From Xanthomonas translucens pv. translucens DSM 18974 (GTDB lineage Bacteria; Pseudomonadota; Gammaproteobacteria; Xanthomonadales; Xanthomonadaceae): DNA of 6,556 bases. The position numbers and the translations under genes were made by a program. Positions 1 to 6,353 of the stretch are shown here, one piece after another. The stretch lies in the NCBI RefSeq assembly GCF_000331775.1, contig NZ_CAPJ01000509.1:1-6556 (forward strand), in the 5' to 3' direction. Numbering within the stretch: the stretch's first letter is position 1; every line of letters begins with the position of its first letter. The notes below the pieces were generated by a model. The model was not told the origin of the DNA. It made no database searches and worked only from the letters and a program-made list of their open reading frames with translations.

Positions 1-1092
1 GCTGAGTGCGGCCGCAGCCTCGCGCCAGGCCTGGGTGGCGCGGGCGATCTCCGCATCCAGCACGTCCAGCCGTTCGCCGGCCCCGCGCAGGCCCTCGACT
101 TCGGCCAGCAGCGCGTCGCGGTGCTCGCCCAGCGTGTCCGGGGTGACCCGGTGCTTGCGTGCCAGGTCGTGCAGCCGGCCCAGCTTGCGTTCCATGTCCT
201 CGAACTGCGCCGGGTCGGCGTCGAGGTCGTCGCGCACCCGGTCCACCAGCGCCAGCGCCTCTTCCAGCTGGATCGTGGCGCTGTCGATCAGCGCGTCGAC
301 CTCCGCCAGGCGCGGCTCGTACTCGCCGACCTTGCCGAGCTCGTGGCGGGTCTGCTGCAGCAGGGCCAGCACCGCCGGCGCCTCGTCGCCGTTGAGCCGC
401 TGCGCCGCGCCTTCGCAGGCGCCGATCAGCGCCGCGGCATGGGCCTGGCGGCGATGGTTGGCGTCTAGTGCGGCGATCGCCGCCGGCGCCAGGTCCTCGC
501 GCTGCAGCTCGGCCAGCTGGTGCTCGAGGAAGCCGATCCGGTCGGACACGTCGCCCTGCGCCAGCAGCGTTTCGCGCTCGGCCAGCAGCGCCTGCCAGCG
601 CGCGGCAGCGGCGCGCACCGCGGCGCGTTCGGCCTCGTTGCGGGCGTAGGCGTCGAGCAGGCCGAGCTGGCTGCCGCGCGAGAGCAGCGCCTGGTGTTCG
701 TGCTGGCCGTGAATCTCGACCAGGTGGCCGGCCAGTTCGGCCAGCTGCGACAGGGTTACCGGGCGGCCGTTGATCCAGGCGCGCGAGCCGCCGTCGGCGC
801 GGATCACCCGGCGCAGCTGGCATTGGTCGTCGTCGTCGAGTTCATTCTCGCGCAGCCAGGCGCGCGCCGGGGCGGCCTCGGGCACGGCGAATTCGGCCGA
901 CAGTTCGGCGCGGTCGGCACCGTGGCGGACCACGCCGCTGTCGGCGCGCAGCCCGGACAGGAAGCCGAGCGCGTCCACCATCAGCGACTTGCCGGCGCCG
1001 GTTTCGCCGGACACCACGGTCATGCCAGGACCCAATTCCAGTTCGGTGCCGCGGACGACGGCGAAATCCTTGATCGAGAGATGTGTGAGCAT
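1..1092 (-). CDS. recN: RecN, DNA repair ATPase (SMC-like); N-terminal 364 residues, cut by window edge
   Basis: RecN is a cytoplasmic SMC-like ATPase that acts in RecA-dependent repair of double-strand breaks. Read on the minus strand from the ATG at 1092-1090, the protein begins MLTHLSIKDFAVV, the typical RecN N-terminus. A Walker A motif GETGAGKS follows at residues 29-36, and a Q-loop-like HGQHEHQ at about 128-134. From about residue 155 the sequence is rich in Ala, Glu, Leu and Arg, as expected for the start of the coiled coil. The frame is open through base 1, giving 364 codons; full-length RecN is about 555 residues, so the distal coiled coil, signature motif and Walker B lie outside the window. 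Only a weak GGA lies upstream of the start, but the homologous N-terminus fixes it. It is transcribed divergently from hrcA. RecN is usually SOS-induced, but I saw no clear LexA box in the 112-bp spacer. Identity is very secure. Confidence 0.95.
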   Translation of the reverse strand, partial: MLTHLSIKDFAVVRGTELELGPGMTVVSGETGAGKSLMVDALGFLSGLRADSGVVRHGADRAELSAEFAVPEAAPARAWLRENELDDDDQCQLRRVIRADGGSRAWINGRPVTLSQLAELAGHLVEIHGQHEHQALLSRGSQLGLLDAYARNEAERAAVRAAAARWQALLAERETLLAQGDVSDRIGFLEHQLAELQREDLAPAAIAALDANHRRQAHAAALIGACEGAAQRLNGDEAPAVLALLQQTRHELGKVGEYEPRLAEVDALIDSATIQLEEALALVDRVRDDLDADPAQFEDMERKLGRLHDLARKHRVTPDTLGEHRDALLAEVEGLRGAGERLDVLDAEIARATQAWREAAAALS

Positions 1093-1149
1093 GAGGGTCG
1101 GAATCCGGGGCCGCGCAACGCTAGCACGCGCGGGTAGGTGGGCCAATCA

Positions 1150-1179
1150 CTTGCCAAGCCGGCATGCAGCCATTATCTA
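1150..1179 (+). promoter_or_regulatory. Possible hrcA promoter (sigma70-like, weakly sigma32-like)
   Basis: TTGCCA at 1151-1156 matches the sigma70 -35 hexamer in five of six bases, but TATCTA at 1174-1179, 17 nt downstream, is a poor -10. Read as sigma32, CTTGCCA at 1150-1156 is followed after 11 nt by AGCCATTA at 1168-1175, with four of six core bases. Transcription would start near 1186, leaving a leader of about 20 nt before the hrcA ATG. This is clearly weaker than the two promoters further down the cluster and is an inference from motif and position only. Confidence 0.35.
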
Positions 1180-1204
1180 GTGTCCAGTCTCACGGATTGA
1201 TTGC

Positions 1205-2263
1205 ATGCGCGCCTCCCCGGTCCACTCCTCGCTCGACCCACGCGCCCGGCAGCTGTTGCGCACGCTGATCTCGCGCTATATCCGCGACGGCGAACCGGTC
1301 GGCTCGCAGACCCTGGCCCGCCACGCCGGGCTGGACGTGAGCCCGGCGACGATCCGCAACATCCTGGCCGACCTGGAGGATGCCGGTCTGCTCAGCTCGC
1401 CGCACACCTCGGCCGGGCGCATTCCCACCGCCACCGGCTACCGGGTGTTCGTCGACAGCCTGGTGCAGATGCGCCCGCCGGGCGAGGGCGAGGTGGCGCG
1501 GCTGCGCGCGGAGATGAGCAACGCCGCCGGCACCCAGGCGCTGCTCGGCAGCGCCTCGGAGCTGCTGTCGGCGATGACCCATTTCGTCGGCGTGGTCAGC
1601 GCCCCCAAGCGCGAGCAGTTCGCGTTCCGGCACATCGACTTCGTGCCGCTGGACGCGCGCCGGGTGCTGGCGATCCTGGTGTTCGCCGACAACGAGGTGC
1701 AGAACCGGGTCATCGAACCGCGCAAGGCCTACGAGCCGGCCGAGCTGGAGCGGGTGGCCAATTATCTGAACGCGCATTTTGCCGGGCGCGCGCTGGCCGA
1801 CATCCGCGCCAGCTTGGTGCGCGACCTGCGCCATGCGCGCGACGAGATGGAGCTGCTGCTGGCGCATAGCGTGGAGCTGGCCGAGCAGGCGCTGGCCCCG
1901 GCCGGCGACGACATGGTGCTGGCCGGGCAGACCAAGCTGATGGGGGTGCAGGACCTGTCGGACCTGGAGCGGCTGCGCGAGCTGTTCGAGATCTTCGCCA
2001 GCAAGCGCGAAATCCTGCAGCTGCTGGAGCGCACCATCCGCGCGCCGGGGGTGCGCATCTTCATCGGCGAGGAGACCGGGGTGGTGCCGCTGGAGAGCGT
2101 GTCGCTGGTCACCGCGCCGTACATGGCCGGCGGCCAGGTGCTGGGCGTGCTGGGCGTGATCGGTCCCAAGCGCATGGACTACGACCGGGTGATCCCGCTG
2201 GTGCAGACCGCCGCCGAAGTGCTGGGCGCGGCCCTGGACCCGACCCCACCGAGCGAACGCTGA
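1205..2263 (+). CDS. hrcA: HrcA, heat-inducible transcription repressor
   Basis: HrcA is a dimeric repressor that binds the CIRCE operator of class I heat-shock genes and depends on GroEL to fold into its active state. The 352-residue product has the usual family length. An N-terminal winged-helix domain covers about residues 10-85, with the strongly conserved stretches RYIRDGEPVGSQTL (24-37), VSPATIRNILADLE (45-58) and SPHTSAGRIPT (65-75). A GAF-like and dimerisation region follows, including IFIGEETG at about 285-292 and GQVLGVLGVIGPKRMDYDRV near the C-terminus. The ATG at 1205 gives an N-terminus like that of other Xanthomonas HrcA proteins; the ribosome-binding site is weak (GGA at 1194-1196, 8 nt upstream). 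It is the first gene of the chaperone cluster, divergent from recN and 194 bp before grpE. No CIRCE is visible in the window, so its targets probably lie elsewhere, typically groESL. Confidence 0.97.
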   Translation: MRASPVHSSLDPRARQLLRTLISRYIRDGEPVGSQTLARHAGLDVSPATIRNILADLEDAGLLSSPHTSAGRIPTATGYRVFVDSLVQMRPPGEGEVARLRAEMSNAAGTQALLGSASELLSAMTHFVGVVSAPKREQFAFRHIDFVPLDARRVLAILVFADNEVQNRVIEPRKAYEPAELERVANYLNAHFAGRALADIRASLVRDLRHARDEMELLLAHSVELAEQALAPAGDDMVLAGQTKLMGVQDLSDLERLRELFEIFASKREILQLLERTIRAPGVRIFIGEETGVVPLESVSLVTAPYMAGGQVLGVLGVIGPKRMDYDRVIPLVQTAAEVLGAALDPTPPSER

Positions 2264-2341
2264 CCGCCCCGCGCCCGCGCACGGCAGCGCCGCCATCCCC
2301 TTTCCGCCAGCCAGCCAAGCCTCAGGCCGCGTGTCCCCCTG

Positions 2342-2369
2342 GTCCCGAGTCCCCGGTCCCGAGTCCCGA
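2342..2369 (-). repeat. Heptamer array 1: four units of GTCCCGA type
   Basis: Four consecutive 7-bp units lie at 2342-2348, 2349-2355, 2356-2362 and 2363-2369: GTCCCGA, GTCCCCG, GTCCCGA and GTCCCGA. The strand given is the one on which the unit reads CGGGAC-type. The array starts 78 bp after the hrcA stop codon and ends 17 bp before the -35 element of the grpE promoter. It is related to three further arrays in the window. Its function is unknown; it has no coding potential and does not resemble CIRCE. Confidence 0.8.
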
Positions 2370-2386
2370 ACACGGCCACACAGCAT

Positions 2387-2414
2387 CTTGAATCCGCCGC
2401 ACACGCCCACATAG
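2387..2414 (+). promoter_or_regulatory. Sigma32 (RpoH)-like promoter for grpE
   Basis: CTTGAAT at 2387-2393 matches the sigma32 -35 consensus CTTGAAA in six of seven bases. After a 13-nt spacer, CCACATAG at 2407-2414 resembles the -10 consensus CCCCATNT, with five of the six core bases. The predicted start near 2420 gives a leader of about 38 nt before the grpE ATG. The same -35 and spacer recur upstream of dnaK, which strengthens both calls. The promoter would let grpE and downstream genes respond to heat independently of hrcA transcription. Confidence 0.65.
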
Positions 2415-2426
2415 GTGGTGCGGTAG

Positions 2427-2455
2427 GGCGGGTGTATCTCCCGCCAGGGAACTGG
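2427..2455 (+). promoter_or_regulatory. grpE leader: ribosome-binding site inside small overlapping hairpins
   Basis: The likely Shine-Dalgarno sequence AGGGA is at 2446-2450, 7 nt before the grpE ATG. It sits in a possible 4-bp hairpin, CCAG (2444-2447) with CTGG (2452-2455), closed by a GGAA loop of the GNRA type. A second hairpin, GGCGGG (2427-2432) with CCCGCC (2440-2445), abuts it and shares C2444-C2445. The hairpins are plain in the sequence. That they modulate translation, for example by melting on heating, is only a hypothesis, and stems this short can arise by chance. Confidence 0.35.
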
Positions 2456-2457
2456 AA

Positions 2458-2979
2458 ATGAACCAAGATCACCCCGAATTCGATTCTGAATATCTCTCCG
2501 AGGCACAGCAGCCGGCCTCCGATCCGCTCCAGGCGGAGATCGAGACGCTGCGCAGCGAGTTGGCGCTGGTCAAGGCCGACGCCCTGCGCGAGCGCGCTGA
2601 CCTGGAAAACCAGCGCAAGCGCATCGCCCGCGACGTCGAGCAGGCGCGCAAGTTCGCCAATGAGCGCCTGCTCGGCGACCTACTGCCGGTGTTCGACAGC
2701 TTGGACGCCGGCCTGAGCGCCGCGGGCAGCGAGCCCAGCCCGCTGCGCGACGGCCTGGAGCTGACCTACAAGCAGCTGCTCAAGGTCGCCGCCGACAACG
2801 GCCTGACCCTGCTCGACCCGACCGGGCAGCCGTTCAACCCGGAGCACCACCAGGCGATCAGCCAGGCCGAGGCCGACGGCATCGCCCCGGGCCATGTGGT
2901 CCAGGTGTTCCAGAAGGGCTACCTGCTCAACGAGCGCCTGCTGCGGCCGGCGCTCGTGGTGGTGGCCAAGCACGATTGA
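2458..2979 (+). CDS. grpE: GrpE, nucleotide exchange factor of DnaK
   Basis: GrpE is a cytoplasmic homodimer that opens the DnaK ATPase domain to release ADP and reset the chaperone cycle. The 173-residue product is somewhat shorter than E. coli GrpE (197), mainly in the disordered, acidic N-terminus. Residues 22-70 form a long helix and coiled coil (from [14 protein letters not shown] through [20 protein letters not shown]), the dimerisation stalk. [16 protein letters not shown] at about 71-86 begins the helical bundle. The C-terminal beta domain that contacts DnaK spans about 120-173, with FNPEHHQAI and [20 protein letters not shown] as hallmark motifs. The ATG at 2458 is preceded by AGGGA at 7 nt. 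The gene follows hrcA by 194 bp and precedes dnaK by 149 bp, and has its own sigma32-like promoter. I am very sure of the identity. Confidence 0.97.
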   Translation: MNQDHPEFDSEYLSEAQQPASDPLQAEIETLRSELALVKADALRERADLENQRKRIARDVEQARKFANERLLGDLLPVFDSLDAGLSAAGSEPSPLRDGLELTYKQLLKVAADNGLTLLDPTGQPFNPEHHQAISQAEADGIAPGHVVQVFQKGYLLNERLLRPALVVVAKHD

Positions 2980-3047
2980 CGCGTGCCGCCGGTGCGCGGC
3001 GCCTGAATCGGGCGCGGCCGCGGCGCAACGCTAATTTGCGGTGATGG

Positions 3048-3075
3048 CTTGAATGACCTGCGGCCATCCCTATAT
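3048..3075 (+). promoter_or_regulatory. Strong sigma32 (RpoH)-like promoter for dnaK
   Basis: CTTGAAT at 3048-3054 matches the sigma32 -35 element CTTGAAA in six of seven bases. After a 13-nt spacer, CCCTATAT at 3068-3075 matches CCCCATNT at all but one specified base. An overlapping sigma70 reading also exists: TTGAAT at 3049-3054, 16 nt, TATATC at 3071-3076. Transcription would begin near 3082, leaving a leader of about 47 nt with a small hairpin (CCGGC 3088-3092 with GCCGG 3097-3101) and a canonical AGGAG at 3117-3121. This is the best promoter match in the window and would raise DnaK above HrcA and GrpE levels. Confidence 0.75.
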
Positions 3076-3128
3076 CCGAACCAGACCCCGGCAGCGGCCG
3101 GACACCAGAAATTTTCAGGAGTCATCCA

Positions 3129-5045
3129 ATGGGCAAGATCATCGGTATCGACCTGGGCACGACCAATTCGTGCGTGGCGATCATGGACGGCGGCAAGGCC
3201 CGCGTCATCGAAAATTCCGAGGGTGACCGCACCACGCCCTCGATCGTCGCTTACACCAAGGACGGCGAAGTGCTGGTGGGCGCCTCGGCCAAGCGCCAGG
3301 CGGTCACCAATCCGAAGAACACCTTCTACGCGGTGAAGCGCCTGATCGGCCGCAAGTTCACCGACGCCGAAGTGCAGAAGGACATCGGCCTGGTGCCGTA
3401 CGGCATCGTCCAGCATGACAACGGCGACGCCTGGGTGGCCACCGCCGACGGCCGCAAGCTGGCCTCGCAGGAAATCTCCGCGCAGGTGCTGGAGAAGATG
3501 AAGAAGACCGCCGAGGCGTTCCTGGGCGAGACCGTCACCGAGGCGGTCATCACCGTGCCGGCGTACTTCAACGACAGCCAGCGCCAGGCGACCAAGGACG
3601 CCGGCCGCATCGCCGGCCTTGACGTCAAGCGCATCATCAACGAGCCCACCGCCGCGGCGCTTGCCTACGGCCTGGACAAGGGCCAGGGCGGCGACCGCAA
3701 GATCGCGGTGTACGACCTGGGCGGCGGCACCTTCGACGTGTCGATCATCGAGATCGCCAACGTCGACGGCGAGAAGCAGTTCGAAGTGCTGGCCACCAAC
3801 GGCGACACCTTCCTGGGCGGCGAAGACTTCGACAAGCGCGTCATCGACTACCTGGTCGAGGAATTCAACAAGGATCAGGGCATCGACCTGCGCAAGGATC
3901 CGCTGGCGCTGCAGCGCCTGAAGGATGCGGCCGAGCGCGCCAAGATCGAGCTGTCGTCCTCGCAGCAGACCGAAGTCAACCTGCCGTACGTCACCGCCGA
4001 CGCGTCGGGCCCGAAGCACCTCAACATCAAGCTGACCCGGGCCAAGCTCGAGGCGCTGGTCGAGGATCTGGTCAAGCGCACCATCGAGCCGTGCCGCACC
4101 GCGCTCAACGACGCCGGCCTGCGCGCCAGCGACGTGACCGAGGTGATCCTGGTCGGCGGCCAGACCCGCATGCCGAAGGTGCAGCAGGCGGTGTCCGAGT
4201 TCTTCGGCAAGGAACCGCGCAAGGACGTCAACCCCGATGAGGCCGTGGCGCTGGGCGCGGCGATCCAGGGCGGCGTGCTGGCCGGCGACGTCAAGGACGT
4301 GCTGCTGCTCGACGTGACCCCGCTGAGCCTGGGCATCGAGACCCTGGGCGGCGTGTTCACCAAGATCATCGAGAAGAACACCACGATCCCGACCAAGGCC
4401 TCGCAGACCTTCTCCACCGCCGAAGACAACCAGTCCGCGGTCACCGTGCACGTGCTGCAGGGCGAGCGCGAGCAGGCCCGCTATAACAAGTCGCTGGCCA
4501 AGTTCGACCTGTCCGGGATCGAGCCGGCGCCGCGCGGCCTGCCGCAGGTGGAGGTGTCCTTCGACATCGACGCCAACGGCATCCTGCACGTGTCGGCCAA
4601 GGACAAGAAGACCAACAAGGAACAGAAGGTCGAGATCAAGGCCGGCTCCGGCCTGTCGGACGACGAGATCCAGCGGATGGTCGCCGACGCGGAAGCCAAC
4701 CGCGAGGAAGACAAGAAGTTCCACGAGCTGGTGCAGGCGCGCAATCAGGCCGACGGCCTGATCCACGCCACCCGCAGCGCGATCACCGAGCACGGCAGCA
4801 AGGTCGGCGGCGACGTGATCGGCAAGGTCGAGTCGGCGCTGGCGGACCTGGAAACGGCGATGAAGGGCGACGACAAGGGCCAGATCGAGGCCAAGACCAA
4901 GGCGCTGGAAGAAGCGGGCCAGTCGCTGTACGCGGCTGCGGCCGCCGGCGAACAGCAGCCGGGTGCTGCTCCGGGTGGCGCGCAGGCCGCCGGCGACGAC
5001 GTGGTCGACGCCGAGTTCACCGAGGTCAAGGACGACAAGAAGTAA
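3129..5045 (+). CDS. dnaK: DnaK, Hsp70 chaperone
   Basis: DnaK is the cytoplasmic ATP-dependent Hsp70 that binds exposed hydrophobic segments of unfolded proteins, working with DnaJ and GrpE; in many proteobacteria it also restrains sigma32. The product is 638 residues, like E. coli DnaK. The nucleotide-binding domain (1-388) begins with the phosphate loop GIDLGTTNS (6-14), followed by [10 protein letters not shown] (143-152), the second phosphate motif [10 protein letters not shown] (196-205, with the catalytic Thr201) and an adenosine motif around [11 protein letters not shown]. The interdomain linker DVLLLDVT is at 390-397. The substrate-binding domain and helical lid follow, ending in an Ala/Gly/Gln-rich tail and the conserved [14 protein letters not shown]. 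The ATG at 3129 has AGGAG 7 nt upstream (3117-3121). It lies between grpE and dnaJ and has its own sigma32-like promoter. It looks intact and ordinary; its TAA stop is in frame with dnaJ across the following spacer. Confidence 0.99.
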   Translation: MGKIIGIDLGTTNSCVAIMDGGKARVIENSEGDRTTPSIVAYTKDGEVLVGASAKRQAVTNPKNTFYAVKRLIGRKFTDAEVQKDIGLVPYGIVQHDNGDAWVATADGRKLASQEISAQVLEKMKKTAEAFLGETVTEAVITVPAYFNDSQRQATKDAGRIAGLDVKRIINEPTAAALAYGLDKGQGGDRKIAVYDLGGGTFDVSIIEIANVDGEKQFEVLATNGDTFLGGEDFDKRVIDYLVEEFNKDQGIDLRKDPLALQRLKDAAERAKIELSSSQQTEVNLPYVTADASGPKHLNIKLTRAKLEALVEDLVKRTIEPCRTALNDAGLRASDVTEVILVGGQTRMPKVQQAVSEFFGKEPRKDVNPDEAVALGAAIQGGVLAGDVKDVLLLDVTPLSLGIETLGGVFTKIIEKNTTIPTKASQTFSTAEDNQSAVTVHVLQGEREQARYNKSLAKFDLSGIEPAPRGLPQVEVSFDIDANGILHVSAKDKKTNKEQKVEIKAGSGLSDDEIQRMVADAEANREEDKKFHELVQARNQADGLIHATRSAITEHGSKVGGDVIGKVESALADLETAMKGDDKGQIEAKTKALEEAGQSLYAAAAAGEQQPGAAPGGAQAAGDDVVDAEFTEVKDDKK

Positions 5046-5048
5046 GAC

Positions 5049-5076
5049 CGGGACTCGGGGCTCGGGACCCGGGACT
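5049..5076 (+). repeat. Heptamer array 2: four units of CGGGACT type, just after dnaK stop
   Basis: The units are CGGGACT (5049-5055), CGGGGCT (5056-5062), CGGGACC (5063-5069) and CGGGACT (5070-5076), starting three bases after the dnaK TAA. The array is in inverse orientation to array 3 in front of dnaJ and pairs with it almost base for base. It is also the 5' part of a local hairpin. It could contribute to 3'-end structure of dnaK mRNA; no function is established here. Confidence 0.8.
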
Positions 5077-5101
5077 CGGCAAGGCGACTTGCCGGGTCCC
5101 G
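5070..5101 (+). promoter_or_regulatory. 14-bp hairpin with GCGA tetraloop downstream of dnaK
   Basis: Bases 5070-5083 pair with 5088-5101: 13 Watson-Crick pairs and one G-U (5076/5095), closed by a GCGA loop of the stable GNRA class. It lies about 25 nt after the dnaK stop codon. No T-tract follows directly; TTTTTTT comes only at 5121-5127, about 20 nt later, so it is not a canonical intrinsic terminator. It may protect the 3' end of dnaK mRNA, attenuate read-through into dnaJ, or compete with the long inverted repeat, since both structures use 5070-5081. Confidence 0.6.
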
Positions 5102-5105
5102 ATGG

Positions 5106-5138
5106 TTTCCGGTCCTGCCATTTTTTTCCGGTCCTGCC
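5106..5138 (+). repeat. 14-bp direct repeat around a T7 tract
   Basis: TTTCCGGTCCTGCC occurs at 5106-5119 and again at 5125-5138, a period of 19 bp, with a run of seven T at 5121-5127 spanning the junction. It lies in the loop of the large dnaK-dnaJ inverted repeat. It may come from a local duplication; no function is evident. Confidence 0.7.
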
Positions 5139-5185
5139 GTTATCGCCTGGAGTAGCAGCTTTGAATCACTTCCCCTTCCTGCCGG

Positions 5186-5213
5186 GTCCCGAGTCCCGAG
5201 TCCCGAGTCCCGA
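5186..5213 (-). repeat. Heptamer array 3: four perfect GTCCCGA units abutting the dnaJ start
   Basis: Four identical GTCCCGA units at 5186-5192, 5193-5199, 5200-5206 and 5207-5213 are followed by TCT and the dnaJ ATG at 5217. The strand given is the one on which the unit reads CGGGAC-type. The array fills the position where a Shine-Dalgarno sequence would be expected and contains none. The preceding TGCCGG plus the first unit (5180-5192) duplicates 5090-5102 exactly, a 13-bp direct repeat that gives the left arm two possible partners. Confidence 0.85.
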
Positions 5214-5216
5214 TCT

Positions 5217-6353
5217 ATGAGCAAACGCGACTACTACGAAGTGCTTGGCGTGGCCCGTACCGTCAGCGAAGACGAGCTCAAGAAGGCCTATCGCCGTTGC
5301 GCGATGAAGCACCACCCCGATCGCAATCCGGGCGACCATGCCGCCGAGGCCGCGTTCAAGGAGTGCAAGGAGGCCTACGAGGTCCTGTCCGACGGCAACA
5401 AGCGGCGCATGTACGACGCGCACGGCCATGCCGCGTTCGAGCACGGCATGGGCGGCATGGGCGGCGGTGGCGGTCCTGGCGGCCCGGACATGGGCGACAT
5501 CTTCGGCGACATCTTCGGCAACATCTTCGGCGGTGCCGGCGGCGGCGGCCGTGCGGCGCGGCGCGGCGCCGACATCGGCTACGTGCTGGAACTGGACCTG
5601 GAAGAAGCGGTGGCCGGGACCGAGCGCCGCATCGACATCCCGACCCTGGGCGAATGCGAGCACTGTCACGGCAGCGGTTCGGAAGACGGCAAGGTCGAGA
5701 CTTGCAGCACCTGCCAGGGCCGCGGCCAGGTGCGGATCCAGCGCGGCATCTTTGCGATGCAGCAGAGCTGCCCGCATTGCGGCGGGCGCGGTCAGATCGT
5801 GCAGAACCCGTGCGGCACTTGCCACGGCGCCGGCCGCGTCGAGGAAACCAAGGTGCTGTCGGTGAAGATTCCGCCCGGCGTGGACAACGGCGACCGCATC
5901 CGCCTGTCCGGCGAAGGCGAGGCTGGTCCGGCCGGCACCCCGCCGGGCGACCTGTACGTGGAAGTGCGGGTGCGCGAGCACGCGATCTTCCAGCGCGACG
6001 GCGACGACCTGCACTGCGAAGTGCCGATCCGCATCTCCCAGGCCGCGCTCGGCGACACCGTGCGCGTGGCCACCCTGGGCGGCGAGGCGGAGATCCGCAT
6101 TCCCGCCGAAACCCAGACCGGCAAGCTGTTCCGGTTGCGCGGCAAGGGCGTGCGTTCGGTGCGCAGCCGCAGCGAAGGCGATCTGTATTGCCGCGTGGTG
6201 GTGGAAACCCCGGTCAACCTCACCGCCGACCAGCGCAAGCTGCTGGAGCAGTTCGAATCCACTTTCAACGGCGAGGACGCGCGCAAGCATTCGCCGAAGT
6301 CGGCGACCTTCATCGACGGGGTCAAGGGGTTCTGGGACCGGATGACGTCTTGA
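5217..6353 (+). CDS. dnaJ: DnaJ, Hsp40 co-chaperone (type I/A)
   Basis: DnaJ binds unfolded substrates, hands them to DnaK and triggers its ATP hydrolysis. The product is 378 residues (E. coli 376) with the full type I layout. The J domain is at 1-70, with [10 protein letters not shown] at the start and the essential HPD at 33-35. The Gly/Phe region is at about 75-113, with three DIFG/NIFG repeats. Four zinc-binding CXXCXGXG motifs start at Cys147, Cys163, Cys185 and Cys199. C-terminal substrate-binding beta domains follow, with [12 protein letters not shown] and the later [15 protein letters not shown]. The ATG at 5217 is the only plausible start: the J domain begins at once and no ATG, GTG or TTG occurs in frame upstream. 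No Shine-Dalgarno sequence is visible, because a GTCCCGA array ends 3 nt before the ATG. The 171-bp gap from dnaK is highly structured, so coupled or structure-controlled translation is possible. It is the last gene of the cluster. Confidence 0.98.
   Translation: MSKRDYYEVLGVARTVSEDELKKAYRRCAMKHHPDRNPGDHAAEAAFKECKEAYEVLSDGNKRRMYDAHGHAAFEHGMGGMGGGGGPGGPDMGDIFGDIFGNIFGGAGGGGRAARRGADIGYVLELDLEEAVAGTERRIDIPTLGECEHCHGSGSEDGKVETCSTCQGRGQVRIQRGIFAMQQSCPHCGGRGQIVQNPCGTCHGAGRVEETKVLSVKIPPGVDNGDRIRLSGEGEAGPAGTPPGDLYVEVRVREHAIFQRDGDDLHCEVPIRISQAALGDTVRVATLGGEAEIRIPAETQTGKLFRLRGKGVRSVRSRSEGDLYCRVVVETPVNLTADQRKLLEQFESTFNGEDARKHSPKSATFIDGVKGFWDRMTS

Larger units (their letters stand above)
5045..5216. repeat. 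Long imperfect inverted repeat filling the dnaK-dnaJ spacer
   Basis: Bases 5045-5081 pair without gaps with 5180-5216. Of 37 positions, 33 are Watson-Crick, two are G-T and two mismatch (5048/5213 and 5069/5192). The arms end exactly at the last base of the dnaK stop codon and the base before the dnaJ ATG, enclosing 98 nt. The whole spacer (5046-5216) is also free of stops in the dnaK/dnaJ frame. It could be an RNA structure controlling dnaJ expression or transcript processing, or the remnant of a small insertion with terminal inverted repeats. The sequence does not decide between these. Confidence 0.75.

Noticed and set aside
1121..1132. CIRCE-like half site (GCTAGCACG) in the recN-hrcA spacer
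   Set aside because: It resembles TTAGCACTC only in part and no inverted partner lies at the required 9-nt spacing.
35..1180. Several plus-strand open frames over the recN region
   Set aside because: Ser/Arg/Ala-rich translations without motifs; the minus strand encodes RecN with Walker A and Q-loop.
1093..1204. LexA-controlled promoter for recN
   Set aside because: recN is usually an SOS gene, but I found no convincing LexA palindrome in the spacer; the minus-strand TAGATAAT near 1180 lacks a matching -35.
1190..2506. 438-codon open frame antisense to hrcA and the hrcA-grpE spacer
   Set aside because: It runs opposite a well-conserved hrcA and through the heptamer array and promoter; composition is that of a codon-bias shadow.
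2919..4793. 624-codon open frame antisense to dnaK
   Set aside because: The translation is low in complexity, rich in Leu, Gly, Val, Ala and His, with no family motif, and lies opposite an unmistakable dnaK. Long antisense frames over dnaK are a known result of GC-rich codon use.
5160..5187. Possible sigma32 promoter for dnaJ (TTTGAAT at 5160-5166)
   Set aside because: The -35 resembles the other two, but no CCCCAT-like element occurs 11-16 nt downstream; only heptamer repeats follow.
5049..5213. CRISPR array
   Set aside because: The repeats are 7-bp tandem units without unique spacers, and no cas genes are present.
4963..5220. 85-codon plus-strand open frame bridging the dnaK end and the spacer
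   Set aside because: It is out of frame with dnaK, overlaps its conserved tail and encodes a Pro/Arg-rich sequence derived from the heptamer arrays.
5166..6290. 374-codon open frame antisense to dnaJ
   Set aside because: No recognisable domain; dnaJ on the plus strand has all four zinc motifs and the HPD motif, so this is a shadow.
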